From contig JOAA01000006.1 of assembly GCA_000720375.1 (NCBI GenBank), positions 186,001 through 250,000 of the forward strand: DNA of 64,000 nt, read 5' to 3'. This document shows, piece after piece, positions 25,245 to 35,088 of the stretch. The notes beneath the pieces were generated by a model that searched no databases, was not told the DNA's origin, and was given only the letters and a program-made list of their open reading frames with translations. A program made the translations under genes and the position numbers. Position 1 is the stretch's first letter. The number at the start of each line of letters is the position of its first letter. Source of the stretch: Rhodococcus rhodnii (GTDB taxonomy: Bacteria; Actinomycetota; Actinomycetes; Mycobacteriales; Pseudonocardiaceae).

Positions 25245-26256
25245 ACGACTTCTCCGCTGGGAGACCGTACTTCTCATTCTGTGCGTGATCGTGCTGGCGT
25301 ACGGCGCGACCAGCACGGCGGGGTTCGCCGAGGCGGACAACATCAGCTTCTTGTTGCTCGACTACACCGAAGTCGCGCTGCTGGCGTTCGCCTTGCTGCC
25401 GATCGTGCTCACCGGCGAGATCGACCTGTCCGTCGCGTCCGTACTCGGGTTCTGCTCGGCGCTGACCGGCGCGCTGTGGAACGCGGGTGTGCCGTTCGAG
25501 ACGATCGTGCCGCTCGTTCTGGTCGCGGGTGTGGTCCTCGGTTCGATCAACGCGGTGCTCATCGTCCGATTTGGACTTCCTTCGCTCGCGGTCACCATTG
25601 GCACGCTGGGTTTGTACCGTGGGCTGGCCTACGTCGTGCTCGGCGATGGCGCGGTGACCGGTTTCCCGTCCGCCTACCGGCCGTTGGCGACCGATTCACT
25701 CGGTTTCCTGCCGTACGCGACGATTCTCGTGATCATCGTCGGCCTCATCGCCATGGTGGTCGTGCACTACACACCGGTTGGCCGGGCGCTGTACGCGATC
25801 GGCCTCGGCGAGCAGACCGCCCGGTTCTCCGGGATCCGGGTCGACCGCATCAAGATGTCGCTCTACCTGGTGTCCGGCGGCCTCGCCGCACTGGCATCAC
25901 TGATCTTCACATTGCGCTACAACAGCGCTCGCGCGGACAACGGCAACGGCCTCGAACTGGCCGTGGTCGCTGCCGTGTTGCTCGGCGGTGTCTCGATCTT
26001 CGGCGGGCGCGGCACGGTCTTCGGCGTCGCCACCGCCGTACTGCTCATGGCAGGCCTGCGCAACGTGCTGTTCCTGGGGGACGTCAGCAACGAGATCCAG
26101 AACGTGATCACCGGGCTGTTGCTGATCGTCTCGGTGCTCGTGCCCGCGTCGGCGCGACTGTTCGCCCGGCGCAAACGGCAGCACCCCACTGCGGAACCCA
26201 CCCTCGACGAGGAGGAATCATGTCCCGAACCAACCGTGTCCTCACAGCGTTCTTAG
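25237..26256 (+). CDS. rhaQ: Rhamnose ABC importer permease 2
   Basis: A second CUT2-type permease (339 residues) with the same plan: LTGEIDLSVASVLGF near residue 62 and YAIGLGEQTARFSGI near residue 185. GTG 25237 overlaps the end of permease 1 by eight bases, which implies coupled translation. The C-terminus carries a hydrophilic tail (RRKRQHPTAEPTLDEEES) that overlaps the start of the binding-protein gene by 37 bases and may be present only because of that overlap. Confidence 0.9.
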   Translation: MRERLLRWETVLLILCVIVLAYGATSTAGFAEADNISFLLLDYTEVALLAFALLPIVLTGEIDLSVASVLGFCSALTGALWNAGVPFETIVPLVLVAGVVLGSINAVLIVRFGLPSLAVTIGTLGLYRGLAYVVLGDGAVTGFPSAYRPLATDSLGFLPYATILVIIVGLIAMVVVHYTPVGRALYAIGLGEQTARFSGIRVDRIKMSLYLVSGGLAALASLIFTLRYNSARADNGNGLELAVVAAVLLGGVSIFGGRGTVFGVATAVLLMAGLRNVLFLGDVSNEIQNVITGLLLIVSVLVPASARLFARRKRQHPTAEPTLDEEESCPEPTVSSQRS

Positions 26257-27284
26257 CCGTCGCGCTCGTCGCCGGTTGCGGCAGCACGACCAAGGGCTCG
26301 GATCCGGGCGCTGCCGGTGGTACCACAGGCACCAGCCGTGCCGCCGACCCGAACGCCCCGATGAAGCAGGGCTTGAAGATCGCGTTCCTGCCCAAGGAGA
26401 TCGACAACCCCTACGAGGTGATCGTCGACAACGGCGGGATCGCCGCGGTCAAGGAGCTCGGCGGGGAGGGCAAGGAGGTCGGCCCGTCCGACGCGTCGGC
26501 GTCCTCGCAGGTGTCCTACATCAACACGCTGATCCAGCAACGGCAGGACGCCATCGTGATCGCCGCGAACGACCCGAACGCGGTAGCCCCGGCGCTGAAA
26601 GACGCGATGAGCAAAGGCATCCCGGTCGTCACGTACGACTCCGACGCGGCGCCGGACGCCCGGCAGGTCTTCGTCAACCAGGCCGACTCCGAAGAGATCG
26701 GCCGATCGCAGGTCCGGCTGATCTCCCAGCAGATCGGCGGCACCGGCAAGATCGCGATCCTGTCCGCGACGCCCAACGCCACCAACCAGAACACCTGGAT
26801 CCAGTTCATGAAGGACGAGCTGACCAAGCCGGAGTACAAGGGCATCGAGCTGGTCAAGGTCGCCTACGGGGATGACGACGACCAGAAGTCGTTCCAGGAG
26901 GCGCAGGCGCTGCTGCAGTCCGTTCCGGACCTGAAGGGCATCATCTCCCCGACGACCGTGGGCATCTCGGCGGCCGCCCGGTACATGTCGACCTCGCCGT
27001 ACAAGGGCAAGGTCAAGCTCACCGGCCTGGGCACCCCGAACCAGATGCGCCAGTTCGTCAAGGACGGCACGGTCACCGAGTTCGCCCTGTGGGACCCGGC
27101 CGAGCTGGGCTACCTGGCGGGCTACGCCGCGTCGGCGCTGGCGTCCGGCCAGATCAGCGGCAAGGAAGGCGAGACGCTCAAGGCAGGCAAGCTGGGCGAG
27201 CGCAAGATCGGCAAGAACGGCGAGATCATCCTCGGCCCGCCGACCGTGTTCAACGCCGGCAACATCGACAAGTACAACTTCTGA
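26220..27284 (+). CDS. rhaS: Rhamnose-binding lipoprotein of the ABC importer
   Basis: The 354-residue protein has a lipoprotein signal (VLTAFLAVALVAGCGS, lipidated at the Cys) and a two-domain periplasmic-binding fold of the RhaS type (KIAFLPKEIDNPYEV, then VVTYDSDAAPDARQVFVNQ). GGAGGAATC precedes ATG 26220, inside the end of the permease gene. It captures the sugar outside the membrane and hands it to the permease pair. Its ATG-proximal neighbours and the mutarotase overlapping its stop (TGATG) tie it to rhamnose. Confidence 0.92.
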   Translation: MSRTNRVLTAFLAVALVAGCGSTTKGSDPGAAGGTTGTSRAADPNAPMKQGLKIAFLPKEIDNPYEVIVDNGGIAAVKELGGEGKEVGPSDASASSQVSYINTLIQQRQDAIVIAANDPNAVAPALKDAMSKGIPVVTYDSDAAPDARQVFVNQADSEEIGRSQVRLISQQIGGTGKIAILSATPNATNQNTWIQFMKDELTKPEYKGIELVKVAYGDDDDQKSFQEAQALLQSVPDLKGIISPTTVGISAAARYMSTSPYKGKVKLTGLGTPNQMRQFVKDGTVTEFALWDPAELGYLAGYAASALASGQISGKEGETLKAGKLGERKIGKNGEIILGPPTVFNAGNIDKYNF

Positions 27285-27601
27285 TGCGGCGGATCTGTTT
27301 TCTGCTCAAGGTCAAGCAGGACCGGCTGGACGAGTACAAACGGCGGCACGCCGCGGTCTGGCCGGAAATGCTTGACGCGCTGCGGGAAACCGGGTGGCGT
27401 GACTACTCGTTGTTCCTGCGTCCGGATGGCCTGCTGGTGGGGTACTTCGAAACCGACGACCTGGCCGCGGCGCTCGCTGGGATGGCGGCCACCGACGTCA
27501 ACAGCCGGTGGCAGGCCGAGATGGCGCCGTTCTTCGAAGGTCTGGACGGGCAGCCGGACGAAGGGATCGTCCCGCTCGAGGAGGTGTTCCACCTTGACTA
27601 A
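27284..27601 (+). CDS. rhaM: L-rhamnose mutarotase
   Basis: The 105-residue protein interconverts alpha and beta L-rhamnose so that imported sugar is in the form the isomerase uses. It shows the family's small ferredoxin-like fold: a start of [29 protein letters not shown] with the active-site His near residue 22, then [16 protein letters not shown] and FFEGLDG near the end. ATG 27284 overlaps the binding-protein TGA by one base. The length is typical for the family. Confidence 0.93.
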   Translation: MRRICFLLKVKQDRLDEYKRRHAAVWPEMLDALRETGWRDYSLFLRPDGLLVGYFETDDLAAALAGMAATDVNSRWQAEMAPFFEGLDGQPDEGIVPLEEVFHLD

Positions 27602-27611
27602 GGAGGACAGC

Positions 27612-28778
27612 ATGCCCGACCGTTCGGCGGTTCTGGCAGCACTGCGCGCACAGCATATCGAGACACCGTCGTGGGCATACGGCAATTCGGGCACCAGGTT
27701 CAAGGTCTTCGCTCAGGAAGGTGTCCCACGCAACGCCTACGAGAAGATCGACGACGCGGCGACCGTGCACCGGTTCACCGGCGTGGCCCCCACGGTCGCG
27801 CTGCACATCCCGTGGGACAAGGTGGACGACTACGCCGATCTCGCCGCGCACGCAGGCAACCAGGGCATCGGGATCGGCGCGGTCAACCCGAACGTCTTCC
27901 AGGAGGACGACTACCGGCTCGGCAGCGTCTGCAACCCGGATCCCACGGTCCGCCGCAAGGCCTTGGACCACCTGCTCGAATGCGTGGACATCATGGACGC
28001 CACGGGTTCCCAGGACCTGTCGCTGTGGTTCGCCGACGGCACCAACTATCCCGGGCAGGACTCGATAGCCGACCGGCAGGAGCGGCTGAGTGAGGCGTTG
28101 CGGGCGGTGCGCGACCGGCTCACCGGTGCGCAGCGGATGTTGGTGGAGTACAAGCTCTTCGAACCCGCGTTCTACACGATGGACCTGCCGGACTGGGGCA
28201 CCAGCTACGCGCACTGCGTCGATCTCGGCGAACGGGCGAAGGTGCTGGTCGACACCGGGCACCACGCGCCCGGTACTAACATCGAGTTCATCGTCGCGTT
28301 CCTGCTGCACCGGGCCAAGCTCGGCGGGTTCCACTTCAACTCCCGGTTCTACGCCGACGACGACCTGATGGTCGGCGCCGCGGATCCGTTCCAGCTGTTC
28401 CGGATCATGGCCGAGATCGTCCTCGGCGGTGGCCTGGACAAGGCCTCGGGTGTGGCGTTCATGCTCGACCAGTGCCACAACATCGAGCCCAAGATCCCGG
28501 CGCTGATCCGGTCGGTGCTCAATGTCCAGGAGGCCACCGCCAAGGCGCTGCTGGTGGACGCGAACGCCTTGCGCCAGGCGCAAAGCGAGGGTGACGTGCT
28601 GGGCGCGAACGCCGTTCTGATGGACGCGTTCAACACCGACGTCCGGCCGATGCTCGCCGAACTGCGCGAGGACATGGGCATCGACCCTGATCCCATCGCG
28701 GCTTACCGCCGTTCCGGGCACTTCGACAAGATCCGGGCCGAGCGTGCCGACGGCGCCGCGGCGGGATGGGGAGCGTGA
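27612..28778 (+). CDS. rhaI: L-rhamnose isomerase (RhaI type)
   Basis: A 388-residue metal-dependent TIM-barrel isomerase converting L-rhamnose to L-rhamnulose, of the type found in Pseudomonas stutzeri and rhizobia rather than the E. coli RhaA type. Metal and substrate residues fall in [14 protein letters not shown] (about 177-190), [13 protein letters not shown] (about 214-226) and [17 protein letters not shown] (about 240-256). AAGGAGGACAGC precedes ATG 27612. It stands between mutarotase and aldolase genes, giving the full pathway in one operon. Confidence 0.93.
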   Translation: MPDRSAVLAALRAQHIETPSWAYGNSGTRFKVFAQEGVPRNAYEKIDDAATVHRFTGVAPTVALHIPWDKVDDYADLAAHAGNQGIGIGAVNPNVFQEDDYRLGSVCNPDPTVRRKALDHLLECVDIMDATGSQDLSLWFADGTNYPGQDSIADRQERLSEALRAVRDRLTGAQRMLVEYKLFEPAFYTMDLPDWGTSYAHCVDLGERAKVLVDTGHHAPGTNIEFIVAFLLHRAKLGGFHFNSRFYADDDLMVGAADPFQLFRIMAEIVLGGGLDKASGVAFMLDQCHNIEPKIPALIRSVLNVQEATAKALLVDANALRQAQSEGDVLGANAVLMDAFNTDVRPMLAELREDMGIDPDPIAAYRRSGHFDKIRAERADGAAAGWGA

Positions 28779-28779
28779 C

Positions 28780-30150
28780 ATGAGGTTACGGGCCCTGCTT
28801 GTCGCTTGCCTTCTCCTGGTCGGCGTACCAGCCGCCGCAGCCGCTTCTCCGACTGTGTCGCTGCTGCGGGACACCGAGCTCGATTCCTCGGCCCTGTACT
28901 TCGTTTCCTACGACGGACTGGTGAACAACGAGTCCTACCAACAGGACGCGATCCTCAGCTACGCGGGCTACCAGTACGCGACCTGGTACACCGCCGACCG
29001 AAGCGTGGTCGTCGCGCGACGCAAGCTGCCCAGTGGCGGCTGGCAAAAGGTCGTGCTGCCGCACAAGCTGACCGTCAACGACTCGCACAACGTGATCTCG
29101 CTCGGCATCTCCCCCACCGATGGGCGCTTGCACGTGGCCATGGACACGCACAACACGCCCGTGTTCTACGTCAAGTCCGAACCCGGCCTGGTGTGGTCGT
29201 CAGCGTGGTCCGCGGCGAGATTCGGCGCTGTGCAACGGACTTTGGACGGCGTCGACCTCGGCGCGATCACGTACCCGCAGTTCGTGGTCACGCCGGAACG
29301 ACGCCTGCAGCTGAGCTACCGCACCGGCGGCTCCGGCAACGGCACCAACGAACTCGCCGAATACGACGGCACTTCCTGGCGCAAACTGGGCAAGTGGTCG
29401 TCGGCGACCGGCTCGTGGACCGCCCCCAACGGTGTCACGAGCACGACTCGCAACATGTACCTGCACGGCCTGACGTACGACCGCCGCGGGCGATTGCACG
29501 CGGCTTTCACGTGGCGTGAAGGCAACGCTGGCGTGCTGTGCAACTCGGGTGGCCTGACCAACCACGACACCGGATACGTCTACAGCGACGACCGGGGTCG
29601 CACCTGGCGCAGCAACACAGGCAACGCTGTCACCACACCCGTTGCCGTGTCACAGGACTTGGTGGTCGATCCGCTCGACCCGAACCACGGCTTGATGAAC
29701 CAGGAAAGCCAAGCGGTCGACTCGGCCGGCACTCCGCACGTGATCATCAGCTACGTGCCCGGCCGGTTCACCCAGTGCGTCACGAGCTACGCCGCCGACC
29801 GCAACCGGTGGGCGCGGTCGTTCCACCTGGTGCGCAACGCCAACGGGTCGTGGACCAAACGCGAGATCCCGATCCCGCCGAACGCGACCGGGCGCACCCG
29901 GATCGTCTTCGACCGCAACGACAACGCCTACCTCGTCATGCCATACGGCCGGATCGTCACCGCGTCGAAGGCCAGCGGGTGGACCGACTGGACACTCGTG
30001 TTCGACCGGCCGAGCATGAACGTCTTCGGCGAGGTGACCGTCGACTCCTCGCGGGTGACGAGCGAAGGCGTGCTGTCCGTGTTCTACCAACAGCGATCCA
30101 CCGGAACCACACCGTCGCCGATCCGGGTCGCCGATTTCCGTCTTGGATAA
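28780..30150 (+). CDS. Secreted BNR-type beta-propeller polysaccharide enzyme
   Basis: The 456-residue protein has a Sec signal peptide (MRLRALLVACLLLVGVPAAAAA) and then repeated beta-propeller blades with BNR/Asp-box-like turns (YSDDRGRTWRS near residue 268). Overall it resembles BNR_4-type seven-bladed propellers, a group that includes polysaccharide lyases (PL24/25/27) and the GH145 rhamnosidase. Several of these act on Rha-GlcA linkages. It sits inside the rhamnose operon, so release of L-rhamnose from a polysaccharide outside the cell is the best guess. The catalytic type, lyase or hydrolase, cannot be decided from sequence here. Confidence 0.72.
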   Translation: MRLRALLVACLLLVGVPAAAAASPTVSLLRDTELDSSALYFVSYDGLVNNESYQQDAILSYAGYQYATWYTADRSVVVARRKLPSGGWQKVVLPHKLTVNDSHNVISLGISPTDGRLHVAMDTHNTPVFYVKSEPGLVWSSAWSAARFGAVQRTLDGVDLGAITYPQFVVTPERRLQLSYRTGGSGNGTNELAEYDGTSWRKLGKWSSATGSWTAPNGVTSTTRNMYLHGLTYDRRGRLHAAFTWREGNAGVLCNSGGLTNHDTGYVYSDDRGRTWRSNTGNAVTTPVAVSQDLVVDPLDPNHGLMNQESQAVDSAGTPHVIISYVPGRFTQCVTSYAADRNRWARSFHLVRNANGSWTKREIPIPPNATGRTRIVFDRNDNAYLVMPYGRIVTASKASGWTDWTLVFDRPSMNVFGEVTVDSSRVTSEGVLSVFYQQRSTGTTPSPIRVADFRLG

Positions 30151-30160
30151 GGAGAAGTTC

Positions 30161-32182
30161 GTGACCACACCGGTAACCGACCTGCTCAATCGGGCCCACG
30201 AGCTCGGGGCGGACCGGCGCAACACCAACTACGCGGGCGGCAACGCGTCGGCGAAGGGGCTCGCGCCCGACCCGGTGAGCGGCAAGGACGTCGAGCTGAT
30301 GTGGGTCAAGGGATCCGGCGGCGACCTCGGCACGCTCACCGAGGCCGGGCTGGCCGTGCTGCGGCTGGACCGGTTGCGGTCGCTGGTGGACGTCTACCCC
30401 GGCGAGGACCGGGAAGACGAGATGGTCGCCGCGTTCGACTACTGCCTGCACGGCAAAGGCGGCGCGGCGCCGAGCATCGACACGGCCATGCACGGTCTGC
30501 TCGACGCGACGCACGTGGACCACCTGCACCCGGATTCGGGCATCGCGCTGGCGACCGCCGTCGACGGCGAGGAACTGACCGGCAAGATCTTCGGCGGCCG
30601 GGTCGGCTGGGTGCCGTGGCGGCGGCCAGGTTTCCAGCTGGGGCTGGACATCGCCGAGATCAAACGGGCCAACCCGGACATGATCGGCGTGGTCCTCGGC
30701 GGCCACGGCATCACGGCGTGGGGCGACACCAGCGAACAGTGCCAGGCGAATTCCCTGGAGATCATCCGGACCGCTGAGCGGTATCTGGCCGAGCACGGCA
30801 AAGCCGATCCGTTCGGCGCCGAACTGCCCGGATACGGCGCTCTGTCCCCGGAGGAGCGGAAAGCCAGGGCGGCACGGCTGTTCCCGGTGCTGCGCGGGCT
30901 CGTGTCCACCGATGTGCGTCAGGTCGGGCATTTCACCGACAGCCCCGAGGTGCTGGACTTCCTGGCGCACGCCGAGCACCCGCGGCTGGCCGCGCTCGGC
31001 ACGTCGTGCCCGGATCACTTCCTGCGCACCAAGGTCGCCCCGCTGGTGGTCGACCTTCCCAGTACGGCACCGATCGAGGAGGTCATCGACCGGCTCACCG
31101 ACCTGCACACCGCGTATCGCAAGGACTACGCGGCCTACTACGAGCGGCACGCGACGCCGGACTCACCAGCCATGCGTGGTGCGGATCCGGCGATCGTGCT
31201 CGTGCCGGGCGTGGGCATGTTCGGCTTCGGCCGCGATCCGCAGACCGCACGAGTGGCCGGCGAGTTCTACGTCAACGCCATCAACGTGATGCGCGGCGCC
31301 GAGTCCGTCTCCCGCTACTCCCCCATCCCCGAGTCGGAGAAGTTCCGGATCGAGTACTGGGAGCTGGAAGAGGCCAAACTGCGCCGGATGCCCAGGCCTA
31401 AACCGCTCGCCACGCGGATCGCGCTGGTCACCGGCGGCGGGTCGGGCATCGGCAAGGCGATCGCCCGACGACTGGCCGCCGAGGGCGCCGCGGTCGTGGT
31501 CGCGGACGTCAACGCCGAGTCAGCCTGCACAGTGGCCGAGGAGATCGGCGGGGTTTCCGTCTCGGTGAACGTCACCGACGAGGAGGCGGTCGCCGAGGCG
31601 GTGCGGGCCGCGTGCCTGGCGTACGGCGGGCTTGACCTGGTGGTGAACAACGCGGGGCTGTCGGTGTCGAAACCCTTGGTGGAGACCGGCATCCAGGACT
31701 GGGACCTTCAGCACGACGTGATGGCCCGCGGCTCGTTCCTGGTTTCGCGTGAGGCAGCCAAGGTGATGATCGCGCAGCGGATGGGCGGTGACATCGTGTA
31801 CATCGCCAGCAAGAACGCGGTGTTCGCCGGGCCGAACAACATCGCGTACAGCGCAGCCAAGGCCGACCAGGCGCACCAGGTCCGGCTGCTCGCGGCCGAA
31901 CTGGGCGAGCACGGCGTCCGCGTCAACGGTGTCAACCCGGACGGCGTGGTCCGTGGTTCGGGGATCTTCGCGTCCGGTTGGGGCGCGCAGCGAGCCGCGG
32001 TGTACGGCGTTCCCGAGGAGAAGCTCGGCGAGTTCTACGCCCAGCGGACTCTGTTGAAACGGGAAGTGCTGCCGGTGCACGTCGCCAACGCCGTGTTCGT
32101 GCTGACCAGCAGCGAGCTGTCGCACACCACGGGACTGCTGGTCCCGGTCGACGCCGGCGTCGCCGCCGCCTTTTTGCGCTGA
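30161..32182 (+). CDS. rhaD: Bifunctional rhamnulose-1-phosphate aldolase/lactaldehyde dehydrogenase
   Basis: The 673-residue enzyme has an N-terminal class II aldolase domain (about 1-400), with the zinc-binding HLHPDSG and GGHGITAWGD segments. The C-terminal short-chain dehydrogenase domain begins IALVTGGGSGIGKAI near residue 420, with a catalytic YSAAK. It cleaves rhamnulose-1-phosphate to dihydroxyacetone phosphate and L-lactaldehyde and oxidises the latter. This fused form is known from Bacillus, rhizobia and actinomycetes. GTG 30161 is preferred because AAGGAGAAG precedes it; TTG 30143 would overlap the propeller gene. Confidence 0.92.
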   Translation: MTTPVTDLLNRAHELGADRRNTNYAGGNASAKGLAPDPVSGKDVELMWVKGSGGDLGTLTEAGLAVLRLDRLRSLVDVYPGEDREDEMVAAFDYCLHGKGGAAPSIDTAMHGLLDATHVDHLHPDSGIALATAVDGEELTGKIFGGRVGWVPWRRPGFQLGLDIAEIKRANPDMIGVVLGGHGITAWGDTSEQCQANSLEIIRTAERYLAEHGKADPFGAELPGYGALSPEERKARAARLFPVLRGLVSTDVRQVGHFTDSPEVLDFLAHAEHPRLAALGTSCPDHFLRTKVAPLVVDLPSTAPIEEVIDRLTDLHTAYRKDYAAYYERHATPDSPAMRGADPAIVLVPGVGMFGFGRDPQTARVAGEFYVNAINVMRGAESVSRYSPIPESEKFRIEYWELEEAKLRRMPRPKPLATRIALVTGGGSGIGKAIARRLAAEGAAVVVADVNAESACTVAEEIGGVSVSVNVTDEEAVAEAVRAACLAYGGLDLVVNNAGLSVSKPLVETGIQDWDLQHDVMARGSFLVSREAAKVMIAQRMGGDIVYIASKNAVFAGPNNIAYSAAKADQAHQVRLLAAELGEHGVRVNGVNPDGVVRGSGIFASGWGAQRAAVYGVPEEKLGEFYAQRTLLKREVLPVHVANAVFVLTSSELSHTTGLLVPVDAGVAAAFLR

Positions 32183-32194
32183 GAAGGAGCAACC

Positions 32195-33595
32195 ATGGAC
32201 CGCAAACCCACGATCGGCCTGGTGGCCGGTGGACTCGGCGCCTACTGGCCGCAGTTCCCCGATCTGCTGCCGACCTTGCGGCGGTCGGCGGCGTACGTCA
32301 GCGAGCGGATCTCGGGCTACGACGCGGAAATCGTGGATGTCGGGTTCATCTCCGACGCCCAGGAAGGCGCGGTGGCCGCGGAGAAACTCCGTGCGGCGGG
32401 CTGTGACCTGATCGTCGGGTTCCTCACCACGTACATGACCGCGACCATGCTCATGCCGATCGCGCAGCGGTCCGGTGCGCCGGTGTTGCTGATCAACCTG
32501 CAGCCGACCGAATCGATGGACCATTCGACTGTCGACACTGGACAGTGGCTGGCGTACTGCGGCGCGTGCCCGTTGCCGGAGATGGCCAACGCGTTCACCC
32601 GGGCGGGCATCGAGTTCCGCAGTGTGTCCGGTTTCCTGAGGGACGAACGGGCCTGGGCCAAGATCGGCAACTGGATCAGGGCCGCGAGTGTCCGCAAGGT
32701 GCTGCGCCATGGGCGGCACGGCCTGATGGGCCACCTGTATCCCGGGATGTACGACGTCTCAACGGATCTCACGATGGTCAACGGGCAGTTCGGCGGCCAC
32801 GTCGAGGTCCTGGAGTACGACGATCTGCGGGTACGTGTGGACGAGGTCTCCGACGACGAGGTCGCGGCCAAGGTGGCCGAGGCATCGGAGATCTTCGAGG
32901 TGACCGAATCGGTGAACGCCGAGGACTTCGCCTGGGGCGCGAAGGTCGCGGTCGGGCTTGACCGGCTGGTCACCGACTTCGACCTGGACAGCCTGGCGTA
33001 CTACCACCGGGGTCTGGACGGCGAGCAGCACGAACGCCTGGCGGCCGGGATGATCCTGGGAGCCAGCCTGCTGACCGCGCGTGGCGTGCCGGCGGCGGGT
33101 GAGTTCGAGCTGCGCACCAGCCTGGCGATGCTGATCATGGACGTGCTGGGCGCGGGTGGCTCGTTCACCGAGTTCCAGGCGCTGGACTTCACCCGTGGCC
33201 ACGTCGAGATGGGCCACGACGGCCCCGGACACCTGGCCATCAGCGCGGGCAAACCGTTGCTGCGCGGGCTTGGCGTGTTCCATGGCAAGCGCGGTTGGGG
33301 CGTGTCGGTCGAGTTCGACGTCGCGCACGGACCGGTCACGCTCCTCGGCGTCGGGCAGACCCGTGACGGCCGGTACAAACTGATCGCCGCGCAAGGCACC
33401 GTCGTGGACGGGCCGCACATGAAGATCGGCAACACCACGAGCCGGGTGGACTTCGGCCGCGATCCCGGCGACTGGACCGACGAGTGGTCGGCCAGCGGCG
33501 TCGGGCACCACTGGGCGCTGGGCACCGGCCACCGGATCGCGGATCTGCGTGCCGTGGCCAGCCTGCTGGGCATGCCGTTGACCGAGGTCGGCTGA
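32195..33595 (+). CDS. L-fucose/L-arabinose isomerase-family protein
   Basis: A 466-residue protein of the arabinose/fucose isomerase superfamily. It begins PTIGLVAGGLGAYWPQFPD, and the metal-site region appears as FELRTSLAMLIMDVLGAGGSFTEFQALDF near residues 305-333, with a late SGVGHHWALGTGH. It is not needed for rhamnose catabolism, since rhaI is present. It may isomerise a second deoxy or pentose sugar (fucose, arabinose) from the same polysaccharide. AAGGAGCAACC precedes ATG 32195, and its TGA overlaps the kinase start. Confidence 0.8.
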   Translation: MDRKPTIGLVAGGLGAYWPQFPDLLPTLRRSAAYVSERISGYDAEIVDVGFISDAQEGAVAAEKLRAAGCDLIVGFLTTYMTATMLMPIAQRSGAPVLLINLQPTESMDHSTVDTGQWLAYCGACPLPEMANAFTRAGIEFRSVSGFLRDERAWAKIGNWIRAASVRKVLRHGRHGLMGHLYPGMYDVSTDLTMVNGQFGGHVEVLEYDDLRVRVDEVSDDEVAAKVAEASEIFEVTESVNAEDFAWGAKVAVGLDRLVTDFDLDSLAYYHRGLDGEQHERLAAGMILGASLLTARGVPAAGEFELRTSLAMLIMDVLGAGGSFTEFQALDFTRGHVEMGHDGPGHLAISAGKPLLRGLGVFHGKRGWGVSVEFDVAHGPVTLLGVGQTRDGRYKLIAAQGTVVDGPHMKIGNTTSRVDFGRDPGDWTDEWSASGVGHHWALGTGHRIADLRAVASLLGMPLTEVG

Positions 33596-34977
33596 TGCCC
33601 GCTTTCGTCGCCGTCGATCTTGGGGCGAGCAGTGGCCGCGTGATGCTCGGGCGCGCCGAGGGCGGGCCGATCGAGCTGGTGGAAGTCCGCCGGTTCGACA
33701 CCGGCCCGCATGCCAGACCAGGCGGCGGCCTGCGGTGGGACATCTTGACGATGCTGTCCGAGACCATCGCAGGCATCCGCACCGCGGCAGCGGCGGATCC
33801 GGTGTCCATCGGGCTCGACTCGTGGGCGGTCGACTACGGCCTCATCGACGCGTCAGGCCAGCTGGACGGCGACGTCCGCTGCTACCGTGATCCCCGTACC
33901 GAGGGCAAGGCCGATGTGCTGCGGTCCCAGATGGACGACGAAGCCCTGTACGGCATCAACGGTTTGCAGTACCTGCCGTTCAATACGGTCTACCAGTTGC
34001 TGGCCGAACCACCCGAGCGGCTCGACGGTCACACCATGCTGCTGGTGCCCGACCTGCTCGGCTACTTGTTGACCGGCGAGATGGGCGCGGAAGTCACCAA
34101 CGCGTCGACAACCGGCCTGCTGGACGCGAAAACCCGGCAGTGGTCACCGGAAGTGCTTGACGCCAGCGGGATTCCGTCAACCCTGCTGCCGCCTTTGCGC
34201 CAGCCGGGCGAACACATCGGACTGTTCGAGTCGATTCCTGTCGTGGCGGTGGCGTCACACGACACAGCCTCAGCAGTCGCCGCAGTCCCCGCCACCCGCG
34301 ACGACTTCGGGTACATCTCCTGCGGAACCTGGTCTCTCGCTGGACTGCGCCTTTCCTCGCCCGTGCTCACCGAAGCCGCCAGGAAGGCCAACTTCACCAA
34401 CGAGGCCGGCATCGACGGCACCACCCGGTTCCTGCGCAACACCATGGGTTTGTGGCTGCTGAGCGAATCGCTCCGAACCTGGAACGCCGAGCTGGCGCCG
34501 TTGCTGGCGGACGCCGCCCGGCAACCCGCGTTCGCCGCCGTGATCGATCCGAATGACGAAGTCTTCCTTACGCCAGGCGACATTCCGGCACGCATCGCCG
34601 AACAGTGCCGCCGGACAGGCCAGACACCGCCCGGCAGCCCAGCGGGAATCGTGCGGACCATCTTGGAATCCCTTGCCCTGGCGCACGCGACGACCCTGCA
34701 GACTGCCGCACAACTGGCCGACCAGGACGTGACTGTCGTCCACCTGGTCGGTGGTGGCGCTCACAACGAACTGTTGTGCCAACTCACCGCTGACGCATGT
34801 GGACTGCCCGTACTCGCGGGCCCGGTCGAGGCGAGCGCCATCGGGAACATCACCGTCCAGGCGGCTGCCGCCGGAATCCACACCGAACCCAGCCAGCCCT
34901 TCGCCCGCTATGAGCCGCAAGGAAATCGGCGGGACTGGGTGGCTGCCGCCCGGCGCATCGGCTTGGATCTCACGTAG
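33595..34977 (+). CDS. rhaB: Rhamnulokinase
   Basis: A 460-residue FGGY-family sugar kinase that phosphorylates L-rhamnulose at C1. The N-terminal ATP/sugar fold starts VAVDLGASSGRVMLG, SIGLDSWAVDYGLID near residue 64 is typical of rhamnulokinases, and the FGGY signature region is HLVGGGAHNELLCQLTADA near residue 383. ATG 33595 overlaps the preceding TGA by one base. It ends the operon, completing import, anomer exchange, isomerisation, phosphorylation and aldol cleavage. Confidence 0.93.
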   Translation: MPAFVAVDLGASSGRVMLGRAEGGPIELVEVRRFDTGPHARPGGGLRWDILTMLSETIAGIRTAAAADPVSIGLDSWAVDYGLIDASGQLDGDVRCYRDPRTEGKADVLRSQMDDEALYGINGLQYLPFNTVYQLLAEPPERLDGHTMLLVPDLLGYLLTGEMGAEVTNASTTGLLDAKTRQWSPEVLDASGIPSTLLPPLRQPGEHIGLFESIPVVAVASHDTASAVAAVPATRDDFGYISCGTWSLAGLRLSSPVLTEAARKANFTNEAGIDGTTRFLRNTMGLWLLSESLRTWNAELAPLLADAARQPAFAAVIDPNDEVFLTPGDIPARIAEQCRRTGQTPPGSPAGIVRTILESLALAHATTLQTAAQLADQDVTVVHLVGGGAHNELLCQLTADACGLPVLAGPVEASAIGNITVQAAAAGIHTEPSQPFARYEPQGNRRDWVAAARRIGLDLT

Positions 34978-35070
34978 GCATCGAAGCCTTCGGGCAAAGA
35001 CAGCGGTGCGAATCCGTCGCCGGGGATGCCGCTGTCCACATCAGACAGCCGGGCGATCTGGGCACACCGG

Positions 35071-35088
35071 CCCGGAACCGGTTCCGGG
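35071..35088. promoter_or_regulatory. 18-bp perfect palindrome downstream of rhaB
   Basis: CCCGGAACCGGTTCCGGG lies in the 205-base gap between rhaB and the CBM gene. As RNA it could form part of a hairpin ending the rhamnose operon. As DNA it could be an operator for the CBM gene. Apart from it I see no gene or other element in the gap. Confidence 0.4.
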
